A stretch of 6,941 bases of DNA from Woeseia sp. (GTDB lineage Bacteria > Pseudomonadota > Gammaproteobacteria > Steroidobacterales > Woeseiaceae). The notes under the pieces were generated by a model. The model was not told the origin of the DNA. It saw only the letters and a list, made by a program, of their open reading frames with translations, and made no database searches. Shown here in pieces: positions 1 through 5,793 of the stretch (positions within the stretch are counted from its first letter, which is position 1; each line of letters opens with the position of its first letter). Both the position numbers and the translations under genes were made by a program. The stretch spans positions 1 through 6,941 of the forward strand of contig QIHS01000066.1 in NCBI GenBank assembly GCA_003229095.1, given 5' to 3'.

Positions 1-342
1 GGCATGGCGACATCCATTCAGTGCGGCGTCAGGTCTGTAGCGCGGCAAACCGACGGCATATTGCTGATGCTTGCGGATCAACCATTGATCACCACTGATC
101 ACCTGGCATCGCTGGCGCAGGCCTGGCGGAAAAAACCTGACTCGATTGTTGCGAGTCAGTATGCGGGGATTGCAGGAGCCCCGGTCATCTTTCCTCGCAA
201 CGACTTTGCAAAGCTGCTCGAACTGGAAGGAGATCGCGGCGCTAGATCAGTGCTTGAGAAGAACAAAAACCGGCTGCTTACGATCAAATTCGAAGACGCG
301 GCAATCGACATCGACCGTCCGGAAGATTTGGCCCGGCTCTGA
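1..342 (+). CDS. MocA-like molybdenum cofactor nucleotidyltransferase, C-terminal part
   Basis: The gene is cut by the left edge: the frame is open from base 1 and ends at TGA 340-342, leaving 113 codons. The visible part is the C-terminal half of an NTP_transf_3 (MobA-like) nucleotidyltransferase. LADQP (visible residues 24-28) is the metal-binding motif equivalent to the CDLP of MobA. GAPVIFP (59-65), GDRGAR (77-82) and the closing DIDRPEDL (103-110) are typical of the MocA/CoxI-associated branch. The opening GMATSIQCG matches the GMxxSl segment in the middle of MocA proteins, so the ATG at 4 is internal and not the start. MocA joins CTP to molybdopterin to make the cytosine-dinucleotide cofactor used by xanthine dehydrogenase/CO dehydrogenase-type hydroxylases. 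Such an enzyme or an XdhC-like chaperone may lie further left, but that is inference. The gene converges on the moa operon. CTP specificity cannot be proven from this half. Confidence 0.82.
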   Translation, partial: GMATSIQCGVRSVARQTDGILLMLADQPLITTDHLASLAQAWRKKPDSIVASQYAGIAGAPVIFPRNDFAKLLELEGDRGARSVLEKNKNRLLTIKFEDAAIDIDRPEDLARL

Positions 343-387
343 CCTGGCCCCAATTATTCGGGCCCTAATTATTCGGGCTCTGACCCG
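335..387. repeat. Short tandem repeat remnant between convergent genes, with hairpins
   Basis: The unit aattattcgggc occurs twice, at 352-363 and 367-378, 15 bp apart. It is bracketed by ggctctgacc at 335-344 and gggctctgaccc at 375-386. The first of these contains the TGA stop of the MocA-like gene, and the block ends just before the moaE stop at 389-391. It can form hairpins GGCCC/GGGCC (346-350 with 360-364) and CGGG/CCCG (374-377 with 384-387). It may serve as a bidirectional terminator, although there is no U-tract. From memory, 'gggctctgacc...aattatt' blocks are scattered in many gammaproteobacterial genomes, often near REP-associated tyrosine transposases. No transposase is present here. 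Confidence 0.6.
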
Positions 388-388
388 G

Positions 389-817
389 CTATTGGGCGTG
401 GCTGGCGCAGCGTTCACAGTTTACCCAGCCGGAATGCCCTTCGACATAGTGTTCTTTTTTCCAGATAGGCAGGCGATGTTTGACCTGATCGATAATATAG
501 CGACAAGCAGCGAACGCCTCATCCCTGTGAGCAGACGTAACGCCTACCCACACCGCACACTCACCGATCTCCAGCAAACCCGAGCGATGTACACAACGCG
601 CACGAAGAATCGGATATTTTTCCACTGCCTCATCGATGACATTTTGACCCTCGGTGATCGCAACCGGCTCGTAGACTTCGTATTCCAGCCGCAGAACTTC
701 CTGGCCTTCGTTGAGATCCCGAATCCAGCCTTCAAAGCTGACGTAAGCGCCGGCCGCGCGATTCGTTAGCTGCGTACGGAGTTCGTCCGGCCGAATTTCG
801 CCGGACGTAATTTGCAT
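389..817 (-). CDS. moaE: Molybdopterin synthase catalytic (large) subunit MoaE
   Basis: MoaE forms a heterotetramer with MoaD. It transfers two sulfurs from MoaD thiocarboxylate to cyclic pyranopterin monophosphate, giving molybdopterin in the cytoplasm. The 142-residue protein matches the family along its length (E. coli about 150). It shows AYVSFEGWIRD (24-34), the hallmark VGVTSAHR (91-98), and QVKHRLPIWKKE (111-122), which holds the two active-site lysines (K113 and K120/K121). I start it at ATG 817-815, which lies 4 nt past the moaD stop and just after a TAAGGT ribosome-binding-like stretch. A GTG at 829-827 would add four residues and overlap moaD. The frame stays open much further upstream, but that is moaD shadow. 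It is the last gene of the operon and ends at TAG 389-391 next to a repeat block. The C-terminus has C134, C137 and H140. Confidence 0.96.
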   Translation of the reverse strand: MQITSGEIRPDELRTQLTNRAAGAYVSFEGWIRDLNEGQEVLRLEYEVYEPVAITEGQNVIDEAVEKYPILRARCVHRSGLLEIGECAVWVGVTSAHRDEAFAACRYIIDQVKHRLPIWKKEHYVEGHSGWVNCERCASHAQ

Positions 818-821
818 GACC

Positions 822-1067
822 TTATCCACCGGCAACAGGCGGAAAAAGCAATACAGTGTCGCCGTCCCTGACAACCGAATCCCAGTCTGCCATTTCGTCA
901 TTGATCGCGACTTTGCAATGGCCAAGTGGTTCTGATGAACCATGTCGGTGTTGCAAAGCCCGGAACACGTCGCCCGCGTTGCTGACATCAATATCGAGTA
1001 CTTCCTCTCCCGTGCCGGCGTTCTCTCGAAATCCGGCGAAGTATCGAATAGTCACGCGCTTGCTCAT
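822..1067 (-). CDS. moaD: Molybdopterin synthase sulfur carrier (small) subunit MoaD
   Basis: MoaD is a ubiquitin-fold sulfur carrier. Its C-terminal glycine is adenylated, becomes a thiocarboxylate and donates sulfur within the MoaD-MoaE complex. The 81-residue protein has the expected length. It opens with an RVTIRYFAGFRE strand typical of MoaD/ThiS proteins and ends in DGDTVLLFPPVAGG, with the essential Gly-Gly at 80-81 exactly at the end. The start is secure: ATG 1067-1065 overlaps the mobA stop (1066-1064) as ATGA, implying translational coupling. The stop at 824-822 is 4 nt before moaE. The activating MoeB-type enzyme is not in this window. Confidence 0.96.
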   Translation of the reverse strand: MSKRVTIRYFAGFRENAGTGEEVLDIDVSNAGDVFRALQHRHGSSEPLGHCKVAINDEMADWDSVVRDGDTVLLFPPVAGG

Positions 1068-1657
1068 GACGACAACTTTATGCCGGTGCCGGCAAGATCA
1101 GCGGGCGAATTGACGTTGTGCAATGCATCGGAATTTGGCTGCTTCAGTAAATGCGTTGCTGAATTGATCAGGATTTTTCGCGGGCAGCTGAATCCCCTGG
1201 CGACGAAGTCATCAATGGTTTCCCGCATATCGGGCCGGTAAATCGCACACAGCGGTTCGGGAAGGTCGTCGCGGACGCTGCGGTAGGCAGTCGCCAAATG
1301 TTCAGCGGAAGCCTGTTCAAGCAGGAATTGAATTGTTCTTTCATCAACATTCGGCAAATCACAAGCAAGCACCAGCCAACTCACCGACGGATTCCCATCC
1401 ATCGCCGAGAGAATACCGGCAATCGGACCCAGGTTTTCATACCTGTCGACAATCTGCGCAAATCTTCGCCGCAACGGATCGTTGGACTGGTCCGGGCGAG
1501 TCGAAACGAATACCCGCTCAACTTGAGCATCGAGCAGCGCAACAGTTCGCGCCAGTTGCGTCTCGCCGCCCAGTGTTAGTGATGCCTTATCAGTGCCCAT
1601 TCTCGAACTCTTGCCGCCGGCAAGAACAAGACCCCAAACTTTTTCAGGTACCGTCAT
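1064..1657 (-). CDS. mobA: Molybdenum cofactor guanylyltransferase MobA
   Basis: MobA joins GMP from GTP to molybdopterin, making the guanine-dinucleotide cofactor used by DMSO-reductase-type enzymes such as nitrate reductases and formate dehydrogenases. The nucleotide-binding signature LAGGKSSRMGTDKA lies at residues 12-25, ENLGPIAGI at 74-82, the metal-binding CDLP at 99-102, PEPLCAIY at 133-140 and the closing NVNSPADL at 181-188. The chosen start ATG 1657-1655 gives 197 residues (E. coli MobA is 194). It has AGGA 8 nt upstream and overlaps moaC by 14 bp. An ATG at 1690 would add 11 residues with a 47-bp overlap and is less likely. MobA is placed between moaC and moaD, unlike the E. coli moaABCDE order. 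MobB is not seen. Confidence 0.94.
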   Translation of the reverse strand: MTVPEKVWGLVLAGGKSSRMGTDKASLTLGGETQLARTVALLDAQVERVFVSTRPDQSNDPLRRRFAQIVDRYENLGPIAGILSAMDGNPSVSWLVLACDLPNVDERTIQFLLEQASAEHLATAYRSVRDDLPEPLCAIYRPDMRETIDDFVARGFSCPRKILINSATHLLKQPNSDALHNVNSPADLAGTGIKLSS

Positions 1658-2129
1658 GAGAAAAATCCTGCTTGCCGCCGGTTTTTGCAATCAAACGCGT
1701 TTCACGAATAACGATGTCATGCGACAGCGCTTTGCACATATCGTATATCGTGAGCGCGGCGACGCTGGCGCCGGTAAGCGCTTCCATTTCCACGCCGGTT
1801 CGATGATGAACTTTGCAAACACAATTGATGACGACCCGCTGTAACTCATCCAGTTCGATTGTGACCTTGCAATTGTTGAGTCCAAGCGGATGGCAAAAAG
1901 GGATCAGCTCGTGAGTACGTTTTGCCGCCATAACGCCCGCAATAATAGCGGTCGCAAACACCGGGCCTTTCGCCGTTTCGATATCCCCTGCCGAAAAACG
2001 GCTGGCGACATCGGCCGGAAACTCGACGATCGTGCGCGCGTGTGCTTCGCGATCAGTAATTTTCTTGCCACTGACGTCCACCATCGTCGGTTGGTTCTTC
2101 TCATCAACATGACTTAACTTTTCCGCCAT
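1644..2129 (-). CDS. moaC: Cyclic pyranopterin monophosphate synthase MoaC
   Basis: MoaC converts the MoaA product (3',8-cyclo-7,8-dihydro-GTP) into cyclic pyranopterin monophosphate, completing the first step of cofactor synthesis. The 161 residues align with E. coli MoaC from end to end. They include MVDVSGK (16-22), AKGPVFATA (53-61, active-site K54), PFCHPL (77-82, H80), GVEMEALTGASVAALTIYDM (112-131, E114, E116, D130), K133 and the C-terminal LIAKTGGK (146-153, K149). No key residue is missing. The ATG at 2129-2127 follows the moaA stop after 2 nt, and its ribosome binding site would be the GGGCGG at the end of moaA. Its last codons overlap the mobA start. Confidence 0.97.
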   Translation of the reverse strand: MAEKLSHVDEKNQPTMVDVSGKKITDREAHARTIVEFPADVASRFSAGDIETAKGPVFATAIIAGVMAAKRTHELIPFCHPLGLNNCKVTIELDELQRVVINCVCKVHHRTGVEMEALTGASVAALTIYDMCKALSHDIVIRETRLIAKTGGKQDFSHDGT

Positions 2130-2131
2130 CG

Positions 2132-3187
2132 CTAGCCGCCCATCCGGTACATTTCGACTCTATTCAACAAAGGTTTCTCAACTGGCTCAGGCTTGCGTAT
2201 TTCGCTGTATCGATCGCTGCGCCGCAGCCAGACCTGTTGCAACAATTCGGCAATCGCCGCGTTATCGGCGCCGTCCCTCAGCGGCGCCTTGAGGTCGGTG
2301 CCGTTGGTCGCAAAAAGACAAGTATAAAGCGTGCCGTCAGCCGACAGGCGCGCACGACTGCAACTTCCGCAAAACGGTTCAGTCACAGACGAGATAAATC
2401 CCAGTTCGCCTTTTCCGTCCAGGTATTGATAGCGGCTGGCAACTTCGCCCGGATAATTCCTGTCGACCGCACGAACCGGCCAGCGGGCATGAATCAGTTC
2501 GAGCAGATCTTTGGAAGGCACAACCTGTTCCATCGACCATCCGTTGCGGCTTCCGACATCCATGAATTCAATCAATCGCACGATATGCCCGGTGCCGCGA
2601 AAGTGATCTAACAAATCAATCACAGTATGATCGTTGACACCGCGCTGGACCACAACATTGATCTTGATCGGCGTAAGCCCCGCCTTTTCCGCCGCCTCGA
2701 TGCCCTGGAGCACTTTTTCCACGTTGCCGCGATTACCACTCATCGTGCTGAATATTTTTTCGTCAAGGCTGTCGAGGCTGATCGTCACGCGCTGTAGTCC
2801 CGCATCAGCCAATGCATTCGCGATAGGGGCCAGCAATACCGCGTTGGTGGTCAGCGCCAAATCATCTACGCCCGGCAACTGGCCCAAACGCGCTACAAGA
2901 TCCACAACTTTCTTATCAAGCAGCGGTTCTCCACCGGTGAGGCGTAATTTTGTTACGCCCAAATCAACAGCAATCGACGCGATTGTCATTATTTCGTCAT
3001 GACTCAGGCGTGCCGATTTCGACAGGAATTGATAAACCTCGTTGTACTGACTTTCCGGCATGCAATAAGGGCAGCGGAAATTGCACTGGTCCAGAAGCGA
3101 GATTCGAAGATCCTGCATTGGTCGGCCGAGCGTGTCCGCAACAGCGTTTCTGTGGCTCTGCCTGATTTCCTGATCCTCCGTATCCAT
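2132..3187 (-). CDS. moaA: GTP 3',8-cyclase MoaA (radical SAM)
   Basis: MoaA opens the pathway: a radical SAM enzyme with two [4Fe-4S] clusters that rearranges GTP into 3',8-cyclo-7,8-dihydro-GTP. From ATG 3187 it has 351 residues. DLRISLLDQCNFRCPYC (26-42) carries the SAM-cluster cysteines C35, C39 and C42. LTGGEPLL (83-90) is the SAM-binding GGE motif. FCGSCSRARLSADGTLYTC (272-290) holds the second-cluster cysteines C273, C276 and C290 and the GTP-contacting arginines. The protein ends in the conserved Gly-Gly (350-351) that reaches into the active site. About 20 residues precede the usual DxxGRP start. A GTG at 3226 would add 13 more; neither start has a strong ribosome binding site, so the start is provisional. 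It is the first gene of the operon, and I could not identify its promoter. Confidence 0.96.
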   Translation of the reverse strand: MDTEDQEIRQSHRNAVADTLGRPMQDLRISLLDQCNFRCPYCMPESQYNEVYQFLSKSARLSHDEIMTIASIAVDLGVTKLRLTGGEPLLDKKVVDLVARLGQLPGVDDLALTTNAVLLAPIANALADAGLQRVTISLDSLDEKIFSTMSGNRGNVEKVLQGIEAAEKAGLTPIKINVVVQRGVNDHTVIDLLDHFRGTGHIVRLIEFMDVGSRNGWSMEQVVPSKDLLELIHARWPVRAVDRNYPGEVASRYQYLDGKGELGFISSVTEPFCGSCSRARLSADGTLYTCLFATNGTDLKAPLRDGADNAAIAELLQQVWLRRSDRYSEIRKPEPVEKPLLNRVEMYRMGG

Positions 3188-3244
3188 AGGCGAATTCTGC
3201 CCGATATCAAGCTGCACCGTAACCACCGGGAACAGCTAATTTCA

Positions 3245-3305
3245 ATAGCGAGCGCAATAGTGGCCTCGCCGGCTGATTGTTGTACGCCATAACGGCGCTC
3301 GCTAT
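3245..3305. repeat. 11-bp perfect inverted repeat in divergent promoter region
   Basis: The arms atagcgagcgc (3245-3255) and gcgctcgctat (3295-3305) are perfectly complementary with a 39-bp spacer. The right arm runs into the -10 box of the rightward promoter at 3303-3308. The left arm lies 19-29 bp upstream of the possible GTG start of moaA. A short inner pairing (tggc 3261-3264 with gcca 3286-3289) exists. It could be a paired operator about five helical turns apart that controls both divergent operons, or the base stem of a minus-strand moaA leader RNA. The regulator is unknown. Confidence 0.55.
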
Positions 3306-3308
3306 ACT
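3280..3308 (+). promoter_or_regulatory. Predicted sigma70-type promoter of the acyl-CoA dehydrogenase operon
   Basis: A -35 box TTGTAC (3280-3285) is separated by 17 bp from a -10 box TATACT (3303-3308). These are four and five of six consensus bases with ideal spacing. The predicted transcript would begin near 3315, leaving a leader of about 110 nt before the start codon at 3425. The -10 box overlaps the right arm of the 11-bp inverted repeat, which suggests regulation by a bound protein. The call rests on consensus matching only. Confidence 0.6.
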
Positions 3309-3320
3309 GCTGTCGCTCAC

Positions 3321-3332
3321 TTGGCTCGCCAA
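3321..3332. promoter_or_regulatory. Small palindrome just downstream of the predicted start site
   Basis: TTGGCTCGCCAA is a palindrome with 5-bp arms (TTGGC/GCCAA) around a 2-bp centre. It sits 12-24 bp past the -10 box, where a bound repressor would block initiation or early elongation. In RNA it could instead fold as a 4-bp stem with a CUCG tetraloop. I cannot assign a regulator family to it. Confidence 0.35.
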
Positions 3333-3341
3333 ACTGGATCC

Positions 3342-3407
3342 TGCCCGGAAAATGGCAATAATCGGTCCATAGTCCGGGCAAGAGATTCCAGGCGACAGGC
3401 AGTCGCC
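3342..3407 (+). promoter_or_regulatory. Structured 5' leader with two hairpins upstream of the dehydrogenase operon
   Basis: Hairpin one pairs TGCCCGGA (3342-3349) with TCCGGGCA (3373-3380). Inside it, ATGG (3352-3355) pairs with CCAT (3367-3370) across a symmetric 2x2 purine internal loop (AA facing AG), leaving an 11-nt terminal loop. Hairpin two pairs GGCGAC (3391-3396) with GTCGCC (3402-3407) around a 5-nt loop. It ends 7 nt before the GGATGG ribosome binding site at 3415-3420. Neither is followed by a U-tract, so they are not ordinary intrinsic terminators. The pairings are read directly from the sequence. Whether this is a cis-regulatory RNA or a messenger-stability element is inference, and it matches no riboswitch class I recognise. 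Confidence 0.45.
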
Positions 3408-3424
3408 GCAAAACGGATGGCTAA

Positions 3425-4639
3425 ATGAACATCAATTTCACAGAAGAAGAGATCGCTTTTCGCGAGGAAATCAGACATTTTCTTGCGGAGGAATATCCAG
3501 CTGATATTCGTCGCAAACGAGATGAAGGCATTGAGCTTACGCCTGAGGACACAATCCGCTGGCAAAAGACGCTGCACAAGCGAGGTTGGTTCGCGGTCAA
3601 CTGGCCGGTCGAACACGGTGGCACCGGTTGGACGCCCGTACAAAATTATATTTTTGCCAACGAAATGGCCAGAGCGAATACGCCAATTCTAATTCCTTTC
3701 GGCTTCAAAATGGTTGGGCCAATCATCTACACCTTCGGCAGTGAAGAGCAAAAACAACGATTCCTGCCGGACATACTTGAAAGCAATGTCTGGTGGTGCC
3801 AGGGTTATTCCGAGCCTGGTGCAGGTTCCGATCTCGCCTCACTGAAAACGAAAGCCGATCGCGGTAGTGACGGCGATGGCGATCACTACGTTGTTAACGG
3901 CACCAAGACGTGGACAACGCTTGGACAGTTCGCAGACTGGATTTTTTGCCTCGTTCGCACCAGTTCGGATGTTGCCCGCAAACAAGAAGGTATCAGCTTC
4001 ATTCTTATCGACATGCGAACATCTGGCGTTACGGTAAAACCCATTATCACGATTGAGGGTGATCATGAAGTCAACGAAATTCACTTCGATAACGTGCGGG
4101 TGCCCGCCGAGAATCTGGTTGGTGAAGAAGGCAGGGGCTGGACCTACGGCAAGGTGCTGTTACAGCATGAACGTCTGAATGTTGCCGGTGTTGCCAGTTC
4201 GCAATATCGACTTAATCGGCTCAAGGAAACCGCTGCGCTTTCCGTTCACGGCGGCCAACCCCTGATCGAAAATCATAATTTTGCGCGGAAAATCGCAACG
4301 CTGGAAATCGAGCTCAAGGGGCTTGAATACACCGAACTTCGGACGCTGGCCTCTATTGCGACCAGCGATGCGCCTGGACCGGAGTCTTCATACCTCAAGA
4401 TCCTGGGCACAGAGATACAACAAAGCCTGGACGCGCTGATGATGGAGGCTGCCGGGTACTACGCGTTGCCCTATGTGCCAACTCAGTATGACCTGGACTA
4501 CCCGGACGACGACAGAATCGGTGTCGGTGCCCAGACCAAAACGTCTTTGCGCTATTTCAACAATCGAAAAGCTTCAATTTATGGCGGTTCGAATGAAATT
4601 CAGAAAAACATTATCGCCAAGCATGTATTGGGTCTGTAG
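3425..4639 (+). CDS. Acyl-CoA dehydrogenase, PimC-like large subunit
   Basis: This FAD flavoprotein oxidises an acyl-CoA to the 2,3-enoyl-CoA and passes electrons to electron-transfer flavoprotein. Its 404 residues show the N-terminal helical domain (1-125). GYSEPGAGSDLASLKTKA (127-144) is the acyl-CoA dehydrogenase signature that begins the beta domain. The C-terminal helical domain ends in SIYGGSNEIQKNIIAK (384-399). At the MCAD catalytic position in the usual YEGT motif it has glycine (YGGS, 386-389). A glutamate occurs at E249 in LLQHERL, the position used by isovaleryl- and long-chain acyl-CoA dehydrogenases. It resembles large subunits annotated as pimeloyl-CoA dehydrogenase (PimC), but the substrate is unproven. 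The ATG at 3425 follows GGATGG after 4 nt. It is the first gene of the operon, 23 nt before the second dehydrogenase gene, with which it probably forms one enzyme. Confidence 0.92.
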   Translation: MNINFTEEEIAFREEIRHFLAEEYPADIRRKRDEGIELTPEDTIRWQKTLHKRGWFAVNWPVEHGGTGWTPVQNYIFANEMARANTPILIPFGFKMVGPIIYTFGSEEQKQRFLPDILESNVWWCQGYSEPGAGSDLASLKTKADRGSDGDGDHYVVNGTKTWTTLGQFADWIFCLVRTSSDVARKQEGISFILIDMRTSGVTVKPIITIEGDHEVNEIHFDNVRVPAENLVGEEGRGWTYGKVLLQHERLNVAGVASSQYRLNRLKETAALSVHGGQPLIENHNFARKIATLEIELKGLEYTELRTLASIATSDAPGPESSYLKILGTEIQQSLDALMMEAAGYYALPYVPTQYDLDYPDDDRIGVGAQTKTSLRYFNNRKASIYGGSNEIQKNIIAKHVLGL

Positions 4640-4662
4640 CCCGAACCAAGGACTCTGAGCAA

Positions 4663-5793
4663 ATGGATTTTTCGCTAAGTGAAGAACAGACGATGCTTTC
4701 CGACAGCATCGCACGCTTTATCAATACTGATTACGACTTTGAAAAACGCCAGGCAATTGCGGCAAGCGACGCCGGCTTCAGCAGCGAAATGTGGCAGACA
4801 TTTGCCGAATTGGGCTGGACAGCGGTGCCATTCAGTGAAGCCGATGGCGGGCTCGACGGTGGACCGGTTGAGTTAATGCTGGTGATGGAGCAGTTTGGTC
4901 GAGGACTGGTTGTTGAGCCTTACCTCGCCAATATCGTACTCGCAGGTGGTGTCCTCAAGCGGGTTGCAAACACCACCCAAAAGTCACAATGGTTATCACC
5001 TATTATCGAGGGAAAATTGCACGCCGCGCTCGCGTTTGCCGAACCGCAGAGTCGATTCAATCTCGCGGACATTGCAACGACGGCCAGCAAAGACGGCGAC
5101 AGTTACGTTCTCAACGGCCGCAAGGCATTCGTGCTGAATGGAAACAGTGCTGATATGTTGATTATTCCTGCGCGAACATCCGGCGATCGTATGGACGAAT
5201 CCGGCATCACCCTGTTTGCCGTGCCTGCAGACACGCCCGGCCTTCGCCGGCAGGCGTATGCCACTGTCGATGGCCTGCACGCTGCGGAAGTCATCCTTGA
5301 AGACATTCGTGTCGACGCTGACAACGTTCTCGGCGAGCCAGAACAAGGCTACGCGACGTTAGCCAGCGTCATTGACGAAGCGACGCTTGCTATCTGCGCA
5401 GAGGCAATGGGCATAGCGCAAACGATGCAGGACAAGACCGTTGAGTACGCAAAAATACGCATGCAGTTCGGTGTGCCGATCAGCAGCTTTCAGGCCCTGC
5501 AACACCGCATGGTCGATACGGCAATGCTGTGTGAACAAAGCCGATCCCTGCTCTATTGGTGCGTCATGTTAAATGTCGCGGAAGATGCAGGCGCAAGCAG
5601 AGCGATCAGTGCACTGAAATATCAAATCGGCTCAGCTGGCATCAAAGTTGGCCGGGAAGCGGTACAAATTCACGGCGGCATGGGTGTTACCTGGGAACTC
5701 GACGTCGCGCATTATTTCAAGAGACTCACCGCCATCGACGTGATGTTCGGCAACGCCGATTATCATCTCGACAGGTTTATCGCTCTTGAATGA
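4663..5793 (+). CDS. Acyl-CoA dehydrogenase, PimD-like small subunit
   Basis: This is a second acyl-CoA dehydrogenase fold protein of 376 residues, most like small subunits annotated as pimeloyl-CoA dehydrogenase (PimD). AFAEPQSRFNLADIATTA (124-141) replaces the usual signature, and the GSD part of the flavin-contacting motif is missing, as is typical of such subunits. YAKIRMQFGVPISSFQALQH (262-281) and QIHGGMGVTWELDVAHYFKR (335-354) are conserved. By-eye alignment finds no catalytic glutamate: the MCAD position falls in FGNADYH (362-368), and the isovaleryl-type position appears to be A240. It is therefore probably the partner of the upstream subunit rather than an independent enzyme. AAGGA (4648-4652) lies 10 nt before ATG 4663. 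The end overlaps the next gene by 8 bp. Confidence 0.9.
   Translation: MDFSLSEEQTMLSDSIARFINTDYDFEKRQAIAASDAGFSSEMWQTFAELGWTAVPFSEADGGLDGGPVELMLVMEQFGRGLVVEPYLANIVLAGGVLKRVANTTQKSQWLSPIIEGKLHAALAFAEPQSRFNLADIATTASKDGDSYVLNGRKAFVLNGNSADMLIIPARTSGDRMDESGITLFAVPADTPGLRRQAYATVDGLHAAEVILEDIRVDADNVLGEPEQGYATLASVIDEATLAICAEAMGIAQTMQDKTVEYAKIRMQFGVPISSFQALQHRMVDTAMLCEQSRSLLYWCVMLNVAEDAGASRAISALKYQIGSAGIKVGREAVQIHGGMGVTWELDVAHYFKRLTAIDVMFGNADYHLDRFIALE

Noticed and set aside
146..769. A 207-codon + strand open frame crossing the MocA-like gene end and moaE
   Set aside because: It overlaps the MocA-like gene in another frame and then runs antisense through moaE, with low-complexity arginine- and leucine-rich content and no recognisable domain. 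It is a shadow.
818..991. Longer N-terminus for MoaE reaching 991
   Set aside because: The extra residues are the moaD gene read in another frame; family length and operon spacing support the start at 817.
3284..3305. ModE-type operator suggested by CGTTAT on the minus strand beside the moaA operon
   Set aside because: Only one half-site-like hexamer is present, without the AT-rich TATA-type second half at the right spacing.
3230..3345. Promoter for the moa operon on the minus strand
   Set aside because: Several -10-like hexamers (for example TATTGA near 3247-3242 and TATAGC near 3306-3301) lack a reasonable -35 box at 16-18 bp, so none was called.
3227..3424. Molybdenum cofactor (Moco) riboswitch upstream of moaA
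   Set aside because: I looked for the multi-stem Moco motif on the minus strand and found only the single long-range 11-bp pairing. The sequence does not resemble the E. coli moaA leader.
3417..3428. Tiny upstream open frame ATG GCT AAA TGA overlapping the ATG of the large-subunit dehydrogenase
   Set aside because: It lies on the ribosome binding site itself, has no ribosome binding site upstream and is only three codons long, so it is most simply a chance feature of the GGATGG sequence.
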